Shown here: in pieces, positions 13,015 through 24,966 of the stretch
Position numbering within the stretch: the stretch's first letter is position 1
How the letters are laid out: every line of letters starts with the position of its first letter
DNA from: Chamaea fasciata
Taxonomy: Eukaryota; Chordata; Aves; Passeriformes; Sylviidae
Assembly: GCA_029207755.1 (NCBI GenBank)
Contig: JARCOQ010000006.1
Location: forward strand, 7,470,013-7,534,012
Reading direction: 5' to 3'
DNA length: 64,000 nucleotides
Notes under the pieces: generated by a model
The model's database searches: none
What the model was told of the DNA's origin: nothing
Seen by the model: only the letters and a program-made list of their open reading frames with translations
Translations under genes and position numbers: made by a program

Positions 13015-13795
13015 TCGCTGGTTTTTGAGCCCCTTGCAGCCTGGCCTGGAACACCCCAGGGATGGGGCAGCCTGTCCTTGTGTCCCTGAGTAGCCTGTTC
13101 CAGTGTCTTCTGACCCTCACAGAAAATAATTTCTTCCTAATATCTAATATAAACCTACTCTCTTTCAGTTTGAAACCATTACCCCTTGTTCTGTAACTTT
13201 ATGCCGTTGTAAAAAGTCTTGCTCCATCTTTCCTGCAAGTTCCCTTCAGGTACTGAAGGGATTTAGGTCATCCTGAAGCTTCTCTTTTTCAGGCTGAACA
13301 ATCTCAATTCTCTCAGCCTTTCCTCATGGGAGAGGTGCTCCATCCCTCTGACCCCCTTGGTGCCTCTTCTGGATTCACTCCAGCAGCTCCACATCCTTCA
13401 TGTGCTGGGCCCCAGAGCTGGGCCCCAGAGCTGGGCAGAGGGGCAGGATCCCCTCCCTCACCCTGCCCGCCCTGCTTTGGATGCAGCCCAGGACATGGGT
13501 GGTTTCTGGGCTGCCTGTGCACATGGCCAGCTCATGTCTGGTTTTCCATCCACCAGCACCCCCAAAGCTTTTATGGCAGGGCTGGTTTTGGTCTGTTCAT
13601 CCCCCAGCCTGGATTGATACCAGGAATTGCCCTGACTCAGGTATGACACCAGCACTTGGCCTTGTTAAACTGTGTGAGATTCCCATCAGCTGTGTGCTGA
13701 GTATATGCAGTCCCCAGGGCCTGGGGAGGTCCCTCTAGATGGCATCCCATCCTTTAGGTGTGTCAACAGCACCACACTGAGGTCCCATCAAAGTG
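13015..13795 (-). mobile_element. CR1 LINE fragment, about 780 bp
   Basis: Reverse-complement CR1 covering the end of the reverse-transcriptase reading frame and the 3' part. Recognisable pieces include GATGGGGCAGCCTGT, ATTTCTTCCTAATATC, AGGCTGAACAATCTCAATTCTCTCAGCC, ATGCAGCCCAGGACA and GGTCCCTCTAGATGGCATCCC. There is a local duplication CCCAGAGCTGGG at 13412-13435. The reading frames of about 100 codons seen here are decayed CR1 on either strand, not host genes. Confidence 0.9.
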
Positions 13796-13849
13796 TCCAA
13801 TTTTGGAAATGTAGGTAAGGGTAAAAAGCCCACTATAAATTTTTTCCAT

Positions 13850-14350
13850 GAGTTTGGCCATTTTTGTAGCCAAATTTGTGCTCATGCCCACCAGGACTCT
13901 GTTGCAAAGAGATTGCAGAGGTAGATTTGTGCTTAATTGTGTATGATGCATAAATATATATGAAATACCGGTTCATTACATCCCTGAGATACCTAAACCA
14001 TACTCTGGTTAACTCAGGTGCTGTAACTCAAATTCATTCTGTAAACACTTCCAGGCTACATTGTCTTTCACATCTACTCGAGCTGTATTATCCCAGTCAT
14101 CCCAAATGAGGGCAAAACAACCCTTCCCACCACATCCCCTATTATATTTTTCCATACTTTTAGGTTCAATCTTGGGGATGCTGTTACCAAGCATAGTACT
14201 CATTCCATGCATTTTTTCCATAAAAATCCATGGTTGTTCTCACAGGCACAGAATCATTTTACATAAAACCCCACCAGTTCTTCTTCCGTTCCATGATGTA
14301 CAAGTCTTTTTAAGATCTTTTTGACCATTGGAGACTGGAAATGTGAGGAA
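13850..14350 (-). other. Unassigned minus-strand open frames
   Basis: Two adjacent minus-strand frames (14221-14009 and 13951-13763) contain non-repetitive stretches such as GCFALIWDDWDNTARVDVKD and GMSTNLATKMAKLMEKIYSG, separated by stops. The composition looks more protein-like than most frames here, so a decayed retroelement or pseudogene is possible. I do not recognise the family, and there is no clear start or splice signal. Confidence 0.2.
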
Positions 14351-17300
14351 TTATATCAGATTTAAAAGAGGATGAATGTGGAACCATCAGAGAGAAACTG
14401 TTTTATGTAATTTTCCTGGTTATGAAAGAGCCACAAAAAGCTCCACCACACCTACAAGTGCATCTAGAGGAAAAGAACTGAATTTTATTCACAGTGACAG
14501 CAGAGAGAAATGCACTCTTGCAGCTGTGCAATAATCCACCATGCAATAGGTCATATCTGACTAGCTTAATATTTATTCCAAAAACACTTTCACCTCAGAT
14601 GTACTTGGTTTGCAAACTTCAGGAGCGTGCTCCCACTCCTCCCAAGAAAGATGAAGGCATGGAATATTTGAAAGTCCTCCCCATTCTGGGTTGCCCAAAG
14701 ACATTCCCCTCCTCATCCTGTGCCCTGGAGAAATACTGTGTGAGGCCAGGAGCTAACCCCACACTTGTGAATTGAGACTATTTTCCCATTCCAGCACATG
14801 GCTCTTGCACATTTTGTTTCAAAATGAAATGGTGTTAAGGAGACCTTTGGGAAAAGAAATAAAAATGGCTTTTTTTTTTTCCTTTTTTGATTTTTTTTTT
14901 CCCCTATCGATCACTTCTTCTCAAGACCTCAAGTCCCAGGACATCCTGTCTGACAAAATCCAGAGCTGGCCCCTTCAGGCTCTAAAGAAAGTCACAACTT
15001 TGGGGCTTCCAGGTAGAAAGCTCAATGGAAGGGCCATAGGAGGGATTTTGTCCTTCGTAAGGAGGATGAGAAAAAGCGAGAGAAACCTGGATGCTGGTGG
15101 CAAAGGAACTAAACTCTTTGAGGAGCAGGACAAATTCATGAATATTTTTCTTCTTGTGCTAGTGTTGATGGTGTTTTAGCAAAGTATAAGTTAATTTGAT
15201 AGTGTCCACAGCAGCTCACAATAGCAACAAGAATAAATGAGCCATGGCATTTCATTCCAAGAGCAGTAGATGGGGAATTCATAGATGGGATATCGTGAAA
15301 ACTATGAGTTCCCTACAGGCCCCTCCTCTCCCTGTATTCATCTGAAACACTCATTTTTCAGCTCCCTGTTCTAACACGGAAACTGCCTCCCCTGACTCAC
15401 CAGGGAGCCACAAGAACACAAGATCCTCAAATATTCCTGCATGGGAACATCTCCTATGCACCCAAAGAACACCCCTTTCTCCATACTCTCCCACAGAGGA
15501 TACCAAGCCCCAAATCTTGCCTAAGGAACTGTCTCAAGAAGGAGGAAAGGAGGTGATCCCTCCATGCCTTTTCATATTCCATAAGTAAAGGAGCATGGGA
15601 GAAGAACATGCTGCAGCTAAATGTGCTTCTGTTTCTGGAGATATTTCTCCACTTTATGATCATGTGTCATGTTGCTGTCACTGTGCAGGCTCCTCAGTAG
15701 TTAAAACTGCCGTGTCTTCAAGCACAACTCTTTGAAGCCATCTGATGACCCAAAAGTCCCTCAATTTCAAAGTCAGTTTCTTTGCTCTGCTTGTCTTTCA
15801 GGTCCAGTGAGAAAGAGGGATCCACCTTGGAGACCAATGACAGCAAATTGGCCTGTTTCGTCCCCACTCACAGCAGGCAGGAACATTCAATCTGGAAATC
15901 ATTGTCACCTTGTAAAAGTGGCCACTTATTTTGAGGACCCAGTAAGTCAGAGCCTGCTTCATACGTGGAGCTTGGCACAGCTTTCCTCCCAACTTTCCTA
16001 TATGAAATTTTAGGCTTAACACCTTTTTTTCTGCAAAATTTGCTTTTGAGTGTTGAACTATTTTCCTGCTAAAGTTTGCCTCATGCTGAGAATCTAAAAA
16101 ACAGAGCTTTTTGGCTAAAAATGAATCACTGAGGTCAGAAAGTTTCTACAGACCTCATAAACTGTGGTCCTAAGTGATTTAAGGCTACAGCCCTAGGAAT
16201 TGCTTTTGGGAGAGTCTTTGAACCAGAAATTTGGTTGGCCACTGGTCAGTTCCCTGTGGAGACTGACATTTTAGGAGGTATTTTACAATTTGAGGTGTAT
16301 TTCAAGATGGTGGCTCTGACAGAAGCATCTACTCTGTTGTGTGGAATTTAGAGACAAAGGTGACTGCAGCAGTGGAGTTTTGCCTGCCGTGCACACAATG
16401 AAGCAGTGCAAGAAGGGACAGGGATCCCTTCCTGGGCCTCTCTCCTCCATCTCTGGCCCTCAGCATCGTAAGGTACTGACCTCCCAAGCCATGCTCATAT
16501 TGCTCCTCAACAGAGCAGTGCAAGCTCGTTTTAACAAATCTTCCACCATTTGCCTCTAAATCCCCCTCCTCTCCCAGCTGGAAGGTGACATCCTCACCTC
16601 CCACAAAAGGATGCACCCACCCCAGTGCAGCCACCTGGGAGCCTGCAGCCACTCAGGATACCAGGGCTGTGGTTTCCAGCACAACAAAAATAACATCGGG
16701 GCTATCAACCTATTTCAGGACTGTTTCCTCATGCAGGGCTACCCAGCCAAACTATTCCAGGCTGCTACTGTACTGGCTGAGGGACACTGCCTGCGTGTGC
16801 CCTGCATACTGTACATTCCCTTGTAAGGGCTTGCCCCATTCCCTGCTCTGCTATGAGGTGTCATCTGGCCTTTTGCCCCACACCAGCTGGCAGAAAGGTC
16901 CCCACAACACCCACTCTTGAAATCCCACTCCCAAGGCTTTCCTGGGAGCTCCCTAGCAGGATACAATGGCTTTGAACAAAAGGAGGTGCTCCCAGAGCAG
17001 AGCTGAGATGCTGTGTTGTGGTCCTGTGGTGCAGGGACATGGTTCATGCAGAAGCCTTGCTTCTCTGTAGGATACTGTTCTAAAACCACTCTTCTTTACT
17101 AGGTCCTCTGCAGTGAGCCAGGGCCTGGGACTAGGGTGTGAGAGGAGGGAGGGTGACATGAGAGCCAGGTTCAGCACTGGTCCCCAGCTCAGCTATCCAT
17201 CAGAGATCCTAGAGCTGGAGCTTCGCTCAGGGTTTATCATCATTGATGTCAGCAATCCATAACAGCAAACCCAAACTTCCACAAGACTCACAGAGGCACT

Positions 17301-17813
17301 CTGATCATCGCTGAGGAGCAGGATGGCAATAAGCTGTGTTGGTGTAACACTTTGTGAGATGGGATTCTGGGCCTCACCAAGGTCTGCAGGGATATGCATT
17401 ATTAATGATGTAGTCTTGAAAGAGAAACAGGCAAAAATGACCGATAGTGGGACTTGGAAGTGTCAAGAGTGCTGAAGACTAGGGACTGGAGTCATCCCAT
17501 CCCTTTGTATTTTTAGTAAGATGTCTCACTGTTCGGTGTTTTCTTTACAGCCTGCAGAGACAAATCAAACCTTAGGGTAGAGCAACTCATCTTTATTGAC
17601 TTCAGAGGAAACTTAGATGCTGCTTCAAAGTTAATGACCTGAGCTAGTGGGTGAACCTAAGTTGAAACCTTCAGTTTAGCACCAAAGAGCTCTTATATGA
17701 ACATCCCTGTAACACAAAGATGCCTGATAGTGCTGACCTCTGGAAAACCCCTCAAGACCAGGGAGGAGCTGCAACCTCCACAGGGAACCAGTTGCAGGTC
17801 CTCTCTGTTGAAT
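14351..17813. other. Intergenic
   Basis: Unique sequence with T-runs near 14870-14900. No repeat family or coding exon recognised. The frames around 16329-17089 are open on both strands but unremarkable. Confidence 0.55.
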
Positions 17814-17830
17814 GGGGGGGGGGGGGGGGG
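17814..17830. repeat. (G)17 homopolymer
   Basis: Seventeen consecutive G on the plus strand, about 27 bases before the CR1 terminus at 17858. Long G runs are rare and error-prone in sequencing. Confidence 0.97.
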
Positions 17831-17857
17831 TCATATCCAAAATTACTGCCATGGCAG

Positions 17858-18355
17858 TATCATAGAATCATAAATTATGCTGAGCTGGAAAGAACCCACA
17901 AGGATCATTGAGTCCAATGCCTGGCCCTGCACAGGACACAAGAGTCACACCATGTGCTTGAGAACACTGTGCAAACGCTTCTTGAATTCTGCCAGGCTGG
18001 TGCTGTGACCACTTCCCTGTTGGAGCCTGTTCCAGTGCCCAACCACCCTCTGGGTGAAGACCTTTTTTCTAATATCCAACCTAAACTTCTCCTGACACAA
18101 CCTCAGGCCATTCCCTCAGTCCTGTCACTGTCACCCCAGAGGAGAGCTCAGTGTATGTCCCTCCTCTTTTCCTCATGAGGAATTTGTAACTGCAATGAGG
18201 TCTCCTCTCTGTCTCCTCCAGGCTGAACAGACCAAGTGTCCTCAGCCTCTCCTCACACAGCTTCTCCTCAAGGCCCTTCACCATCTCTCCCAGTTGAGCT
18301 TTCCAAGGGAACATCTCCTCCCACAGTCTGCATCCACCAAACATACTGGGCACCT
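17858..18355 (-). mobile_element. CR1 LINE 3' fragment
   Basis: Starts TCATAGAATCATAAATTATGC (3' terminus on the minus strand) and runs through the GGACACAAGAGTCACACCATG and CCAACCACCCTCTGGGTGAAGACC segments to the GGCTGAACAGACCAAG region. About 500 bases, less diverged than most others in the window. Confidence 0.9.
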
Positions 18356-19077
18356 GATAGGCACATAACAGGAACTTTCAGTGCTTAATTCAAAATTCAC
18401 CTCCCTCAAATCCACCCAGCTGCTGTTTACTCCTGGAAATACCTGAGATTTGTATAGACTATGGCTCCCACCACCAAGGTGCCTTCCTGCCTGTTAGCAG
18501 GCAGTGTCTTTCTCTGTACCACTGTTTTTTGGGGGGTTTTTTTAACTTCCTTTTTACTCCTGCTTTAATGGAATAAAATATTTAAATGTCAAGTTTAAAA
18601 ATTAGCATGGTTCTCACCATGTGAGGCGCATCAAGAGCAGCTTGAGCAGAAAGAAAAGCACACTAGAAATGTCTGGTTTGCCTATTCACAGCCACAGTCT
18701 TTGCAAAAGACTCAAGACACATTTTGACATTGTTCATTTTGGCATTGCTCATTTCTCACACTGCACTCAAAGAAAGTCATGGTGCTGGAAAGTGCTTGGG
18801 TTTTGTTCTGGAAACAGATCCCTCATCCATGGCACAGCAGCCATGAGAATACTTGTCACAGGAGGCACTAAACACCTGCCAAGAGCAACAGCAACAGATG
18901 GAGCAATGTGCAGGGGCGACCTTGCAGCAGGAGATGCTTCCTGCTGCTCCAGCCAGTCACCACAGTCACCTCACACTCATTTCGGAGGAGCTGACTGTGT
19001 GACTAACCAACACTGAAGCATGAGATTTTGTATCTAAGGAGCACCATTTGCTGCAGAACCTCCTTCCCATTTTCAAT

Positions 19078-19265
19078 GGAATCATAGATTGGCCTGAGGC
19101 AGAAGGTACATTAAAGATCACCAGGTCCAACACGCCTGCCATGGACAGGGATGGCACCCACCAGACCAGGTTGCTCCAAGCCCCATCCAACCTGGCCTTG
19201 AACACTTCCAGGGATGGGGCATCCACAACTTCTTTGGGCAACTAGTCCCAGTGCTGCACCAACCC
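19078..19265 (-). mobile_element. CR1 LINE 3' fragment
   Basis: Contains GGTTGCTCCAAGCCCCATCC, AACCTGGCCTTGAACACTTCC and GGGATGGGGCATCCACAAC, the reverse complement of a CR1 3' end. About 190 bases. Confidence 0.85.
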
Positions 19266-19428
19266 CATCCATTGGGGTAAACCAATAAGGATAATTCAGC
19301 TTTCAAAACCAACAGAAGCTTTGCAGATTTTAAGCAGTAATATGTCTCTTCTGTCTCTGCAATATTCCTTCCAGAGAGGCATAACCTTCAGTCAAAACCA
19401 CTGCTCAACACTGGGCCCCTTCAAAAGC

Positions 19429-19956
19429 TCACACAGCAACTCCAAGACAACTCTGCCCCACTGCCTCATTTTGAGAGGAACCACTTTGCAAAATCTGGAA
19501 GCTGTTCCCTTGACCCATCAGATAAGGCTGCTGCAGGATCCAATTTCTCAGCAACACTCCTGGCCAGCAACTAAAGCAATTCCTGCAGTAGCCCAGCCTG
19601 ATAAAACTGCTGCTAGATTCCTCCCTTTTTGGCTGAAGATTTAATTTGAGATCTAGTATCCCACTGTGCACTCCCCCAGACTTCCAAAATGTTCTTCTCG
19701 AAACAGCCTTCCCATCTCGCACTGCCAGGCTTTGCACATCTGGACTCCAGACCTCATTGTCACTGACCCAGGACTCACCATAGTTCTCCTCCTCCAGCTC
19801 AAAATCAAACACATACAGTCCCCCTGATCTGAGCACAGCCCTTCTGCCAGGTGGTATCAGCGTCCCACAGGGCCAGGTCCAAGAGCTCACGTTTGCTTTT
19901 AAAACAAAACAGCCCTGGCTGAAGGCGCCCACACTGAATTCCTGGGAACCCCACAA
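19429..19956 (-). other. Unassigned 175-codon open frame
   Basis: The longest uninterrupted intergenic frame outside low-complexity or GC-rich DNA and outside the 62 kb frame. It includes LYVFDFELEEENYGESWVSD and EVWSPDVQSLAVRDGKAV. No domain, signal peptide or repeat is recognisable, and no gene-like context surrounds it. Its length is compatible with chance. Confidence 0.15.
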
Positions 19957-21919
19957 AACGTCAGCTGTGTCCTCAATAATTCATACAGCCTCTCCACCCA
20001 CACCAGTCTGAGGATGAAATCAGGGAAAATCTGTTATTTGGCTCCTTGTTTCTGCTGAAGATGGGAAACCCTGCAAATAGTCCATGGAAATGGTCTGAAA
20101 TTGCACCTCCTCAGAAGCATCAGCAGTTACCAGGTAAGTCCCCACCAGTGGGAAACCTATGCAGGTGAACACACTGCTGAGTGTTGTTTCTGTTCAATGA
20201 ACCATTTTGGAGTACAGGGTGATTAGGATCAGGCCACAGGGGCCAGACTGCAGGAAGTGCCAGAATCACCCTCTCCTCCCCTCTGCTTTACATATTTCAG
20301 AGAAAGGTACCCAACTCCATACCTGCTGTGTGCAGGGTGTCTTCTGACTGTATGTCACCCTGCCCAGAGCCATCACACTGACATCTTGGAGCTGTAAGAC
20401 TTTAGAATGACACAGGACCACAGGAAGAAAAGAAAGATCCATGTCATACAGCTGCTTTGCTCCAAAATAATAACCTACCCTTGCTCCATACTGTACCCTG
20501 CAACCAGCTGCGAATTTGTGTGAAGCTTCTGGTGACCTTCAGGGTGTCGCTGGAAAGGTTCCATGCAATAAAATTCTGGAAATAAAACACTGTCTTTTGT
20601 CTCACCAAGATGAATCCCTTAGCTTATGGAGCTTGGCCCCCTCCAGACATTCAGTTCATTCCAGCAGAGAAACTCTCCAGGTGCAGTTTGTCCTGCTCCT
20701 GTTTCAGGAGAACATCCTCATCTTCTCCATCTTCTGCTCTGAAACATCAGGTGTAAATATCAGCAGTAACGATTCCCACCTGGAAGAGTCTGGAGGAAAC
20801 ATAGACTGGACAGATGTTCTCCTTTCAGAAGACAGCAAGTGATATATCTGTAAGAGCAACAGGCACGGTGAGAGAAGTGAGGCTGCTATTAGCAACCCTT
20901 GGAGGGAATGGTCAGGACCAGCTACTGTCAGTTTGACGCTCTCAAGCAATAGGGAGAAACACAGGGTAATCCAAACCCCTCCTTCAAAAGTTCCTTCCTC
21001 TGGTATCACCTAACCCGACCCTTGCTGTATTAAAAATGTAATTTTTGCTGCATTCTGAATTCCAAGGTCCCATCCATCTCTGAACATTGTGATGGGTGCC
21101 AGGACCATGTCCTGCACATGTGTCTCTCCTCTTTAGCAAACACCCGGAGTATCTCAGTGCATCTAGTGTTGACAAGATGAGCTTTAACTTTGGAGAGCTC
21201 TTGGGTGCCAGAATGACAGCACTGAAGAATGAGATCTTCTGCTGCTGGAACGGGAGCGTGTTCAACAATGACTCAGGACAGGAAAATGCCACTTACTGAA
21301 ACTCCAATACTTGTTTCTCAACCAGCCAAAGCTCTTGGAGGTCTCCCATCTAAACGCTAACCAGGCCTGGAGCTGCATGTCTTTTGAGACCTCACAAGAG
21401 CAGCTGCAGTATAAGGAGGCCACTGCGCTATTCGGGGCAAACCGGGAGACAGTCAATTTGTAGACTCTCCTGGAATTTTTTAATCAGTTAATACTGAACA
21501 TTTTATTTCAGCTGTCCTGCTTCAAATTTCACTGATCAGTGGGTTCCTGGGCAAACACACAGGTTTTGTTGGTGCATATGGGTGCCTGAGTGCAATTCTT
21601 TGAGGCAGAGAGTCTGTGACCAGGGAATCTAAAGGGAGGAGGAGGAGGTGACTAGTCAAAGTAAAAAAATAAGTTATTACATTTATGCATATGGTAGGGC
21701 GGCAGTTTTCTCCTGGCATCACCTTCCAAGGTCTCAGTCTGCAATCTGCTCTCAGAGTACTTGTTTGGGCAAAAATCTATGGTCAGAATACGGAGAATAT
21801 GGGATTTCATCTGTGTTCTCCCGTCGCCCACACTGAAACACTGATTCGAACTATGCGAAAAAGAGAAATCCTCCCTAAGAATTGTGTGAGGATTAGCGTC
21901 GTGCAGGGATCTCTTTAAA
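19957..21919. other. Intergenic, left of the orphan CpG island
   Basis: Unique sequence. If the CpG island is a promoter firing leftward, its transcript would lie here, but I see no convincing splice-linked coding frames. Confidence 0.5.
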
Positions 21920-22395
21920 CACTCCCCCGCCCGACACCCCATCCTAGCAGAGACCCACACCAAGCTCAGGTTTTACGGGCTGGAGCCGCGGGCGCTGCCG
22001 TCAGCTGGGGAAACGGGAGACGGAGCCCTGACCCCGCCAGCCCGTCCGCCTCCAGCCGAGCACCGGGCTTCTGCTCCAGCTGAACTGGCCCGGGAGAAGA
22101 GCAGAACAGCGCCTGGCGTAGCCTGTGCATCCATGCATCCTTCCCCGCGCCGGTCCGTCCGTCCGTCCGTCTGTCTGTCACTGCCCTCTGCCGGGGAGCG
22201 CGGCGTGGCCGGCGTGCTCACGGAGCCGAGACTCAGCGGCGTCAGGGTCCGCCTGCGGTGCCGGGGATGCCGAGGGGAGGATGCGAACCTGCTGCTGCTG
22301 CTTTCAGGCAGGCTTTGGCTCCCTCCCGCAGCACGCAGGGACGATGAAACCCGACCCGGAGCCGAGAGAGATGCCGCGATGCCGAGGCACCCACA
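21920..22395. promoter_or_regulatory. Orphan CpG island
   Basis: About 475 bases with dense CpG and high GC, in sharp contrast to the AT-rich flanks. It includes GGGCTGGAGCCGCGGGCGC, CCCGTCCGCC, a GTCC repeat and CGGAGCCGAG. This is what a promoter looks like, but no recognisable coding exon adjoins it. Open frames of about 100 to 155 codons cross it on both strands and match nothing I know. It may serve an unannotated non-coding transcript or be a regulatory element. Confidence 0.65.
22153..22179. repeat. (GTCC/GTCT)n tetranucleotide repeat
   Basis: Short GTCC repeat passing into GTCT, inside the orphan CpG island. Confidence 0.9.
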
Positions 22396-22980
22396 CACAA
22401 AAGCCTGCTCAGCTGATGCAGATACCTGTGGCACCCACAAATTATAAACACACTGAGCAGTGTAAAATTAGTAATAACTTCCCATAAACCACAATATAAG
22501 CTTATTTAAACAGCACAGCAAGCCAGAGCATGTGGGTGCTTTCTAGCACTGATGACACAGCCAGACACAATTTCACATATATCAGTGCTGTGATTACCAT
22601 AGTAGGCATTGTGGTAACAAATGTTGCCAGAGGGAAGCCAAGATAAACACAAGGGGCTGCAAAAAGGCAGAGCATCCCCTCAAAACACATGGAAGTTGGC
22701 TGGTAAAACAATAAAAATTAGGTAAAAGGTATTAGGAGCAGAGGAACACACCACCATTATCACCCTTCCCATTTATGGGACTGGGAAGTAGCAAATCAGG
22801 CATAAATTGGAAAATAGAAGAAAAAAGAAAACAAGCAGACTGGTTCTGACTTGTTCCCTCAAGCCTGGCCACCTCGACCTGGGTGACTGGGAGCCACCAA
22901 GACTGCAGCCACCAACATTCACTGCACAGCACTCACCAGCCGTGTGTTTTTACACTGATGTGTATGAGATTGCTGACCAA

Positions 22981-23008
22981 TGGATGGATGGATGGATGGA
23001 TGGATGGA
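22981..23008. repeat. (TGGA)7 tetranucleotide repeat
   Basis: Seven TGGA units, the last decayed to GGAC. Confidence 0.95.
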
Positions 23009-23154
23009 CGGATTCATATGCAACACAAGGCTCTGCTGGGGAAGGACTACAACCTCTTGAACACAAGGGCCACTCCTAAATTCTAAGCACAAAAGAGCAG
23101 CTAAGGCCTGAAAGCACTACTCAGATCTGCTCCAAAACCCGTTAGCATAATCCC

Positions 23155-23305
23155 TTATGGGTGTTGTGATCCATACAAATATCCGACCTCGCTTTGAATT
23201 TTGCTAAGTGCCTGGATTCAGCAATACTCTGCAGCAACACGTTCCAGAAAATGATTGCGCTTTCCATGAGAAAACTCTCTGCAGATGCCCCTTGAATGAG
23301 GTGTG
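23155..23305 (-). mobile_element. Ancient CR1 LINE fragment
   Basis: TTTGCTAAGTGCCTGGATTC, CAGCAATACTCTGCAGCAAC and ACGTTCCAGAAAATGAT match, in reverse complement, the 3' region of old sauropsid CR1 families. It abuts a long A-rich tract. Confidence 0.65.
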
Positions 23306-23311
23306 TGACAT

Positions 23312-23372
23312 AAAAAAAAAAAAAAAAAAACCACACAAAAAAAAAAAAAAACCCACAAAAAAAAAAAAAAAA
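23312..23372. repeat. Three A-runs separated by CCACAC/CCCAC
   Basis: A runs of 19, 15 and 16 separated by short C-containing spacers, directly after the old CR1 fragment at 23155-23305. Confidence 0.9.
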
Positions 23373-24835
23373 CAATACAATCACATAAAACAGTGGGAGA
23401 TCCTTACTTTGGAGACCTAAGCAACAGCTCATCTCAGAAAGGAAATCCTTGATGCTGGGGCCAGGTACTCAGCCTGGATTTTTCCTAAGGTCTGCACTTC
23501 TCTAACCACATAGCCTGGGAAGCACTGTAAGTGATAAAAAAGTGAAACCCACTTCTTTTTAGCTCCTCACCCCTCCTTTTCATTTGGAAGGAGTCTATTT
23601 CAGAGCTGAGCTCCAGGATGTAAAGGACACAAATTTGGGCAGCGATCAATGGAAAGTCTATCTGAGGGTGTGAAGAAAAAGAAATGCATTCACAGAAGGA
23701 AATCTGGCATCAGTAGAAGCAGCAAATGAGACAGAGAAAAAGATTTCCTCTCTCTTGGGGGAAAAAGAACCAGAGCTATCCCAGTAACTTTTATGGACTA
23801 CAGTCCTGTAGCCAAACCTGGAATCTCCTGGCTGCTGCAAAGGACTTTCTGATATTCCCCTAATATACATATTGAAATAGCCTGTTTCATACACTCCACT
23901 TGTCCCTTTTGACTTATGTCCACCAAGCTTTCTTGGAAGAAAAACAGAGCCAATGGCAAGCGAGGTTCTCCAAGGAGAGCGTGACTGTCCACAGGATTTC
24001 CCTTTCAGGAAGGGCTTTGGAGGAGAAGCAGCACAAGTTGGATAACCACAGCAGTGAGGACATTAGTGAGCTTACATCCACTTCTGCTGATCCTTCCATT
24101 CCCTCCAGCTCAACCCAGAGATGAGGGTGGGTTGTGTTTCCTTGCTCGTTGCTACCAAGGAAGCCATCAAATCCATCAGTTCCACCTGGTGAGGATGAAA
24201 CTCTTGCTTGCAAAGACTCCCTGCTGAAATTTCAAGCATCCTCTTTTCTAGAAAATTGAAAAAACCCATGGATCATGCTTCTGTAACCCTAAATTCTCTC
24301 CTAAAACTGCACCTGCAAAAGCCAAAGTTAGAAGGTGAGCAGCAGGATTAAGCAAGCCTGGATTCCCACCAAGTATCGCAGCCAGAGCTGGCTGGCTGAA
24401 ACTGGGTGGGAAATTACTTACCTTTATTTCTTCCCTGCCCAGGCAGAGATTTTTACATTGTTTATGAACTTGTAATACCTTTAACAACTCTCCACACATG
24501 TAAAGTTTATTTTAAAATGGCCATGAGCTAGTTAGGGGACCAGCAGGCAGAGGTCACAGTATATAATCTTTATTTCTCCAGTAAACCTAATAAAAAAAAG
24601 GAAAGAAATATTTGTCATTCAACTTACCACTGACTTGACAAAGGACAAAGTGAAAGCCAGATGTAGGCTGCAGCAAAGGCAACAGCTGAGTGGCAGCCAC
24701 ATCCCCTCTGACCTGCCCTGCCTGTCTGCTGTGGGCATCCCTGCCTGCAGGCACATCAACAAAAAGCAAACTGCTCTCATATTAGAATTGGAACCCAGCC
24801 CAAGAGTCCCAACTCAGCCTAGGCTCACAGACATC

Positions 24836-24966
24836 AAAAAACAAACAAACAAACAAAAAAACCCAAATAAACAAAACAACAAAAGCCCATACAACAACAA
24901 CAAAAAAAAACAACACCCCCCAAAAACAAACCAAACCACAAAACAAAACAAAAACAAAAAAAAAAA
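24836..24966. repeat. A-rich CAAA/AAACC tract
   Basis: About 130 bases almost devoid of G and T, made of CAAA, AACAAC and AAACC units. Confidence 0.9.

Noticed and set aside
13326..13738. Several frames of 86 to 112 codons as host genes
   Set aside because: The DNA is a CR1 fragment; the frames are decayed CR1 read in sense or antisense.
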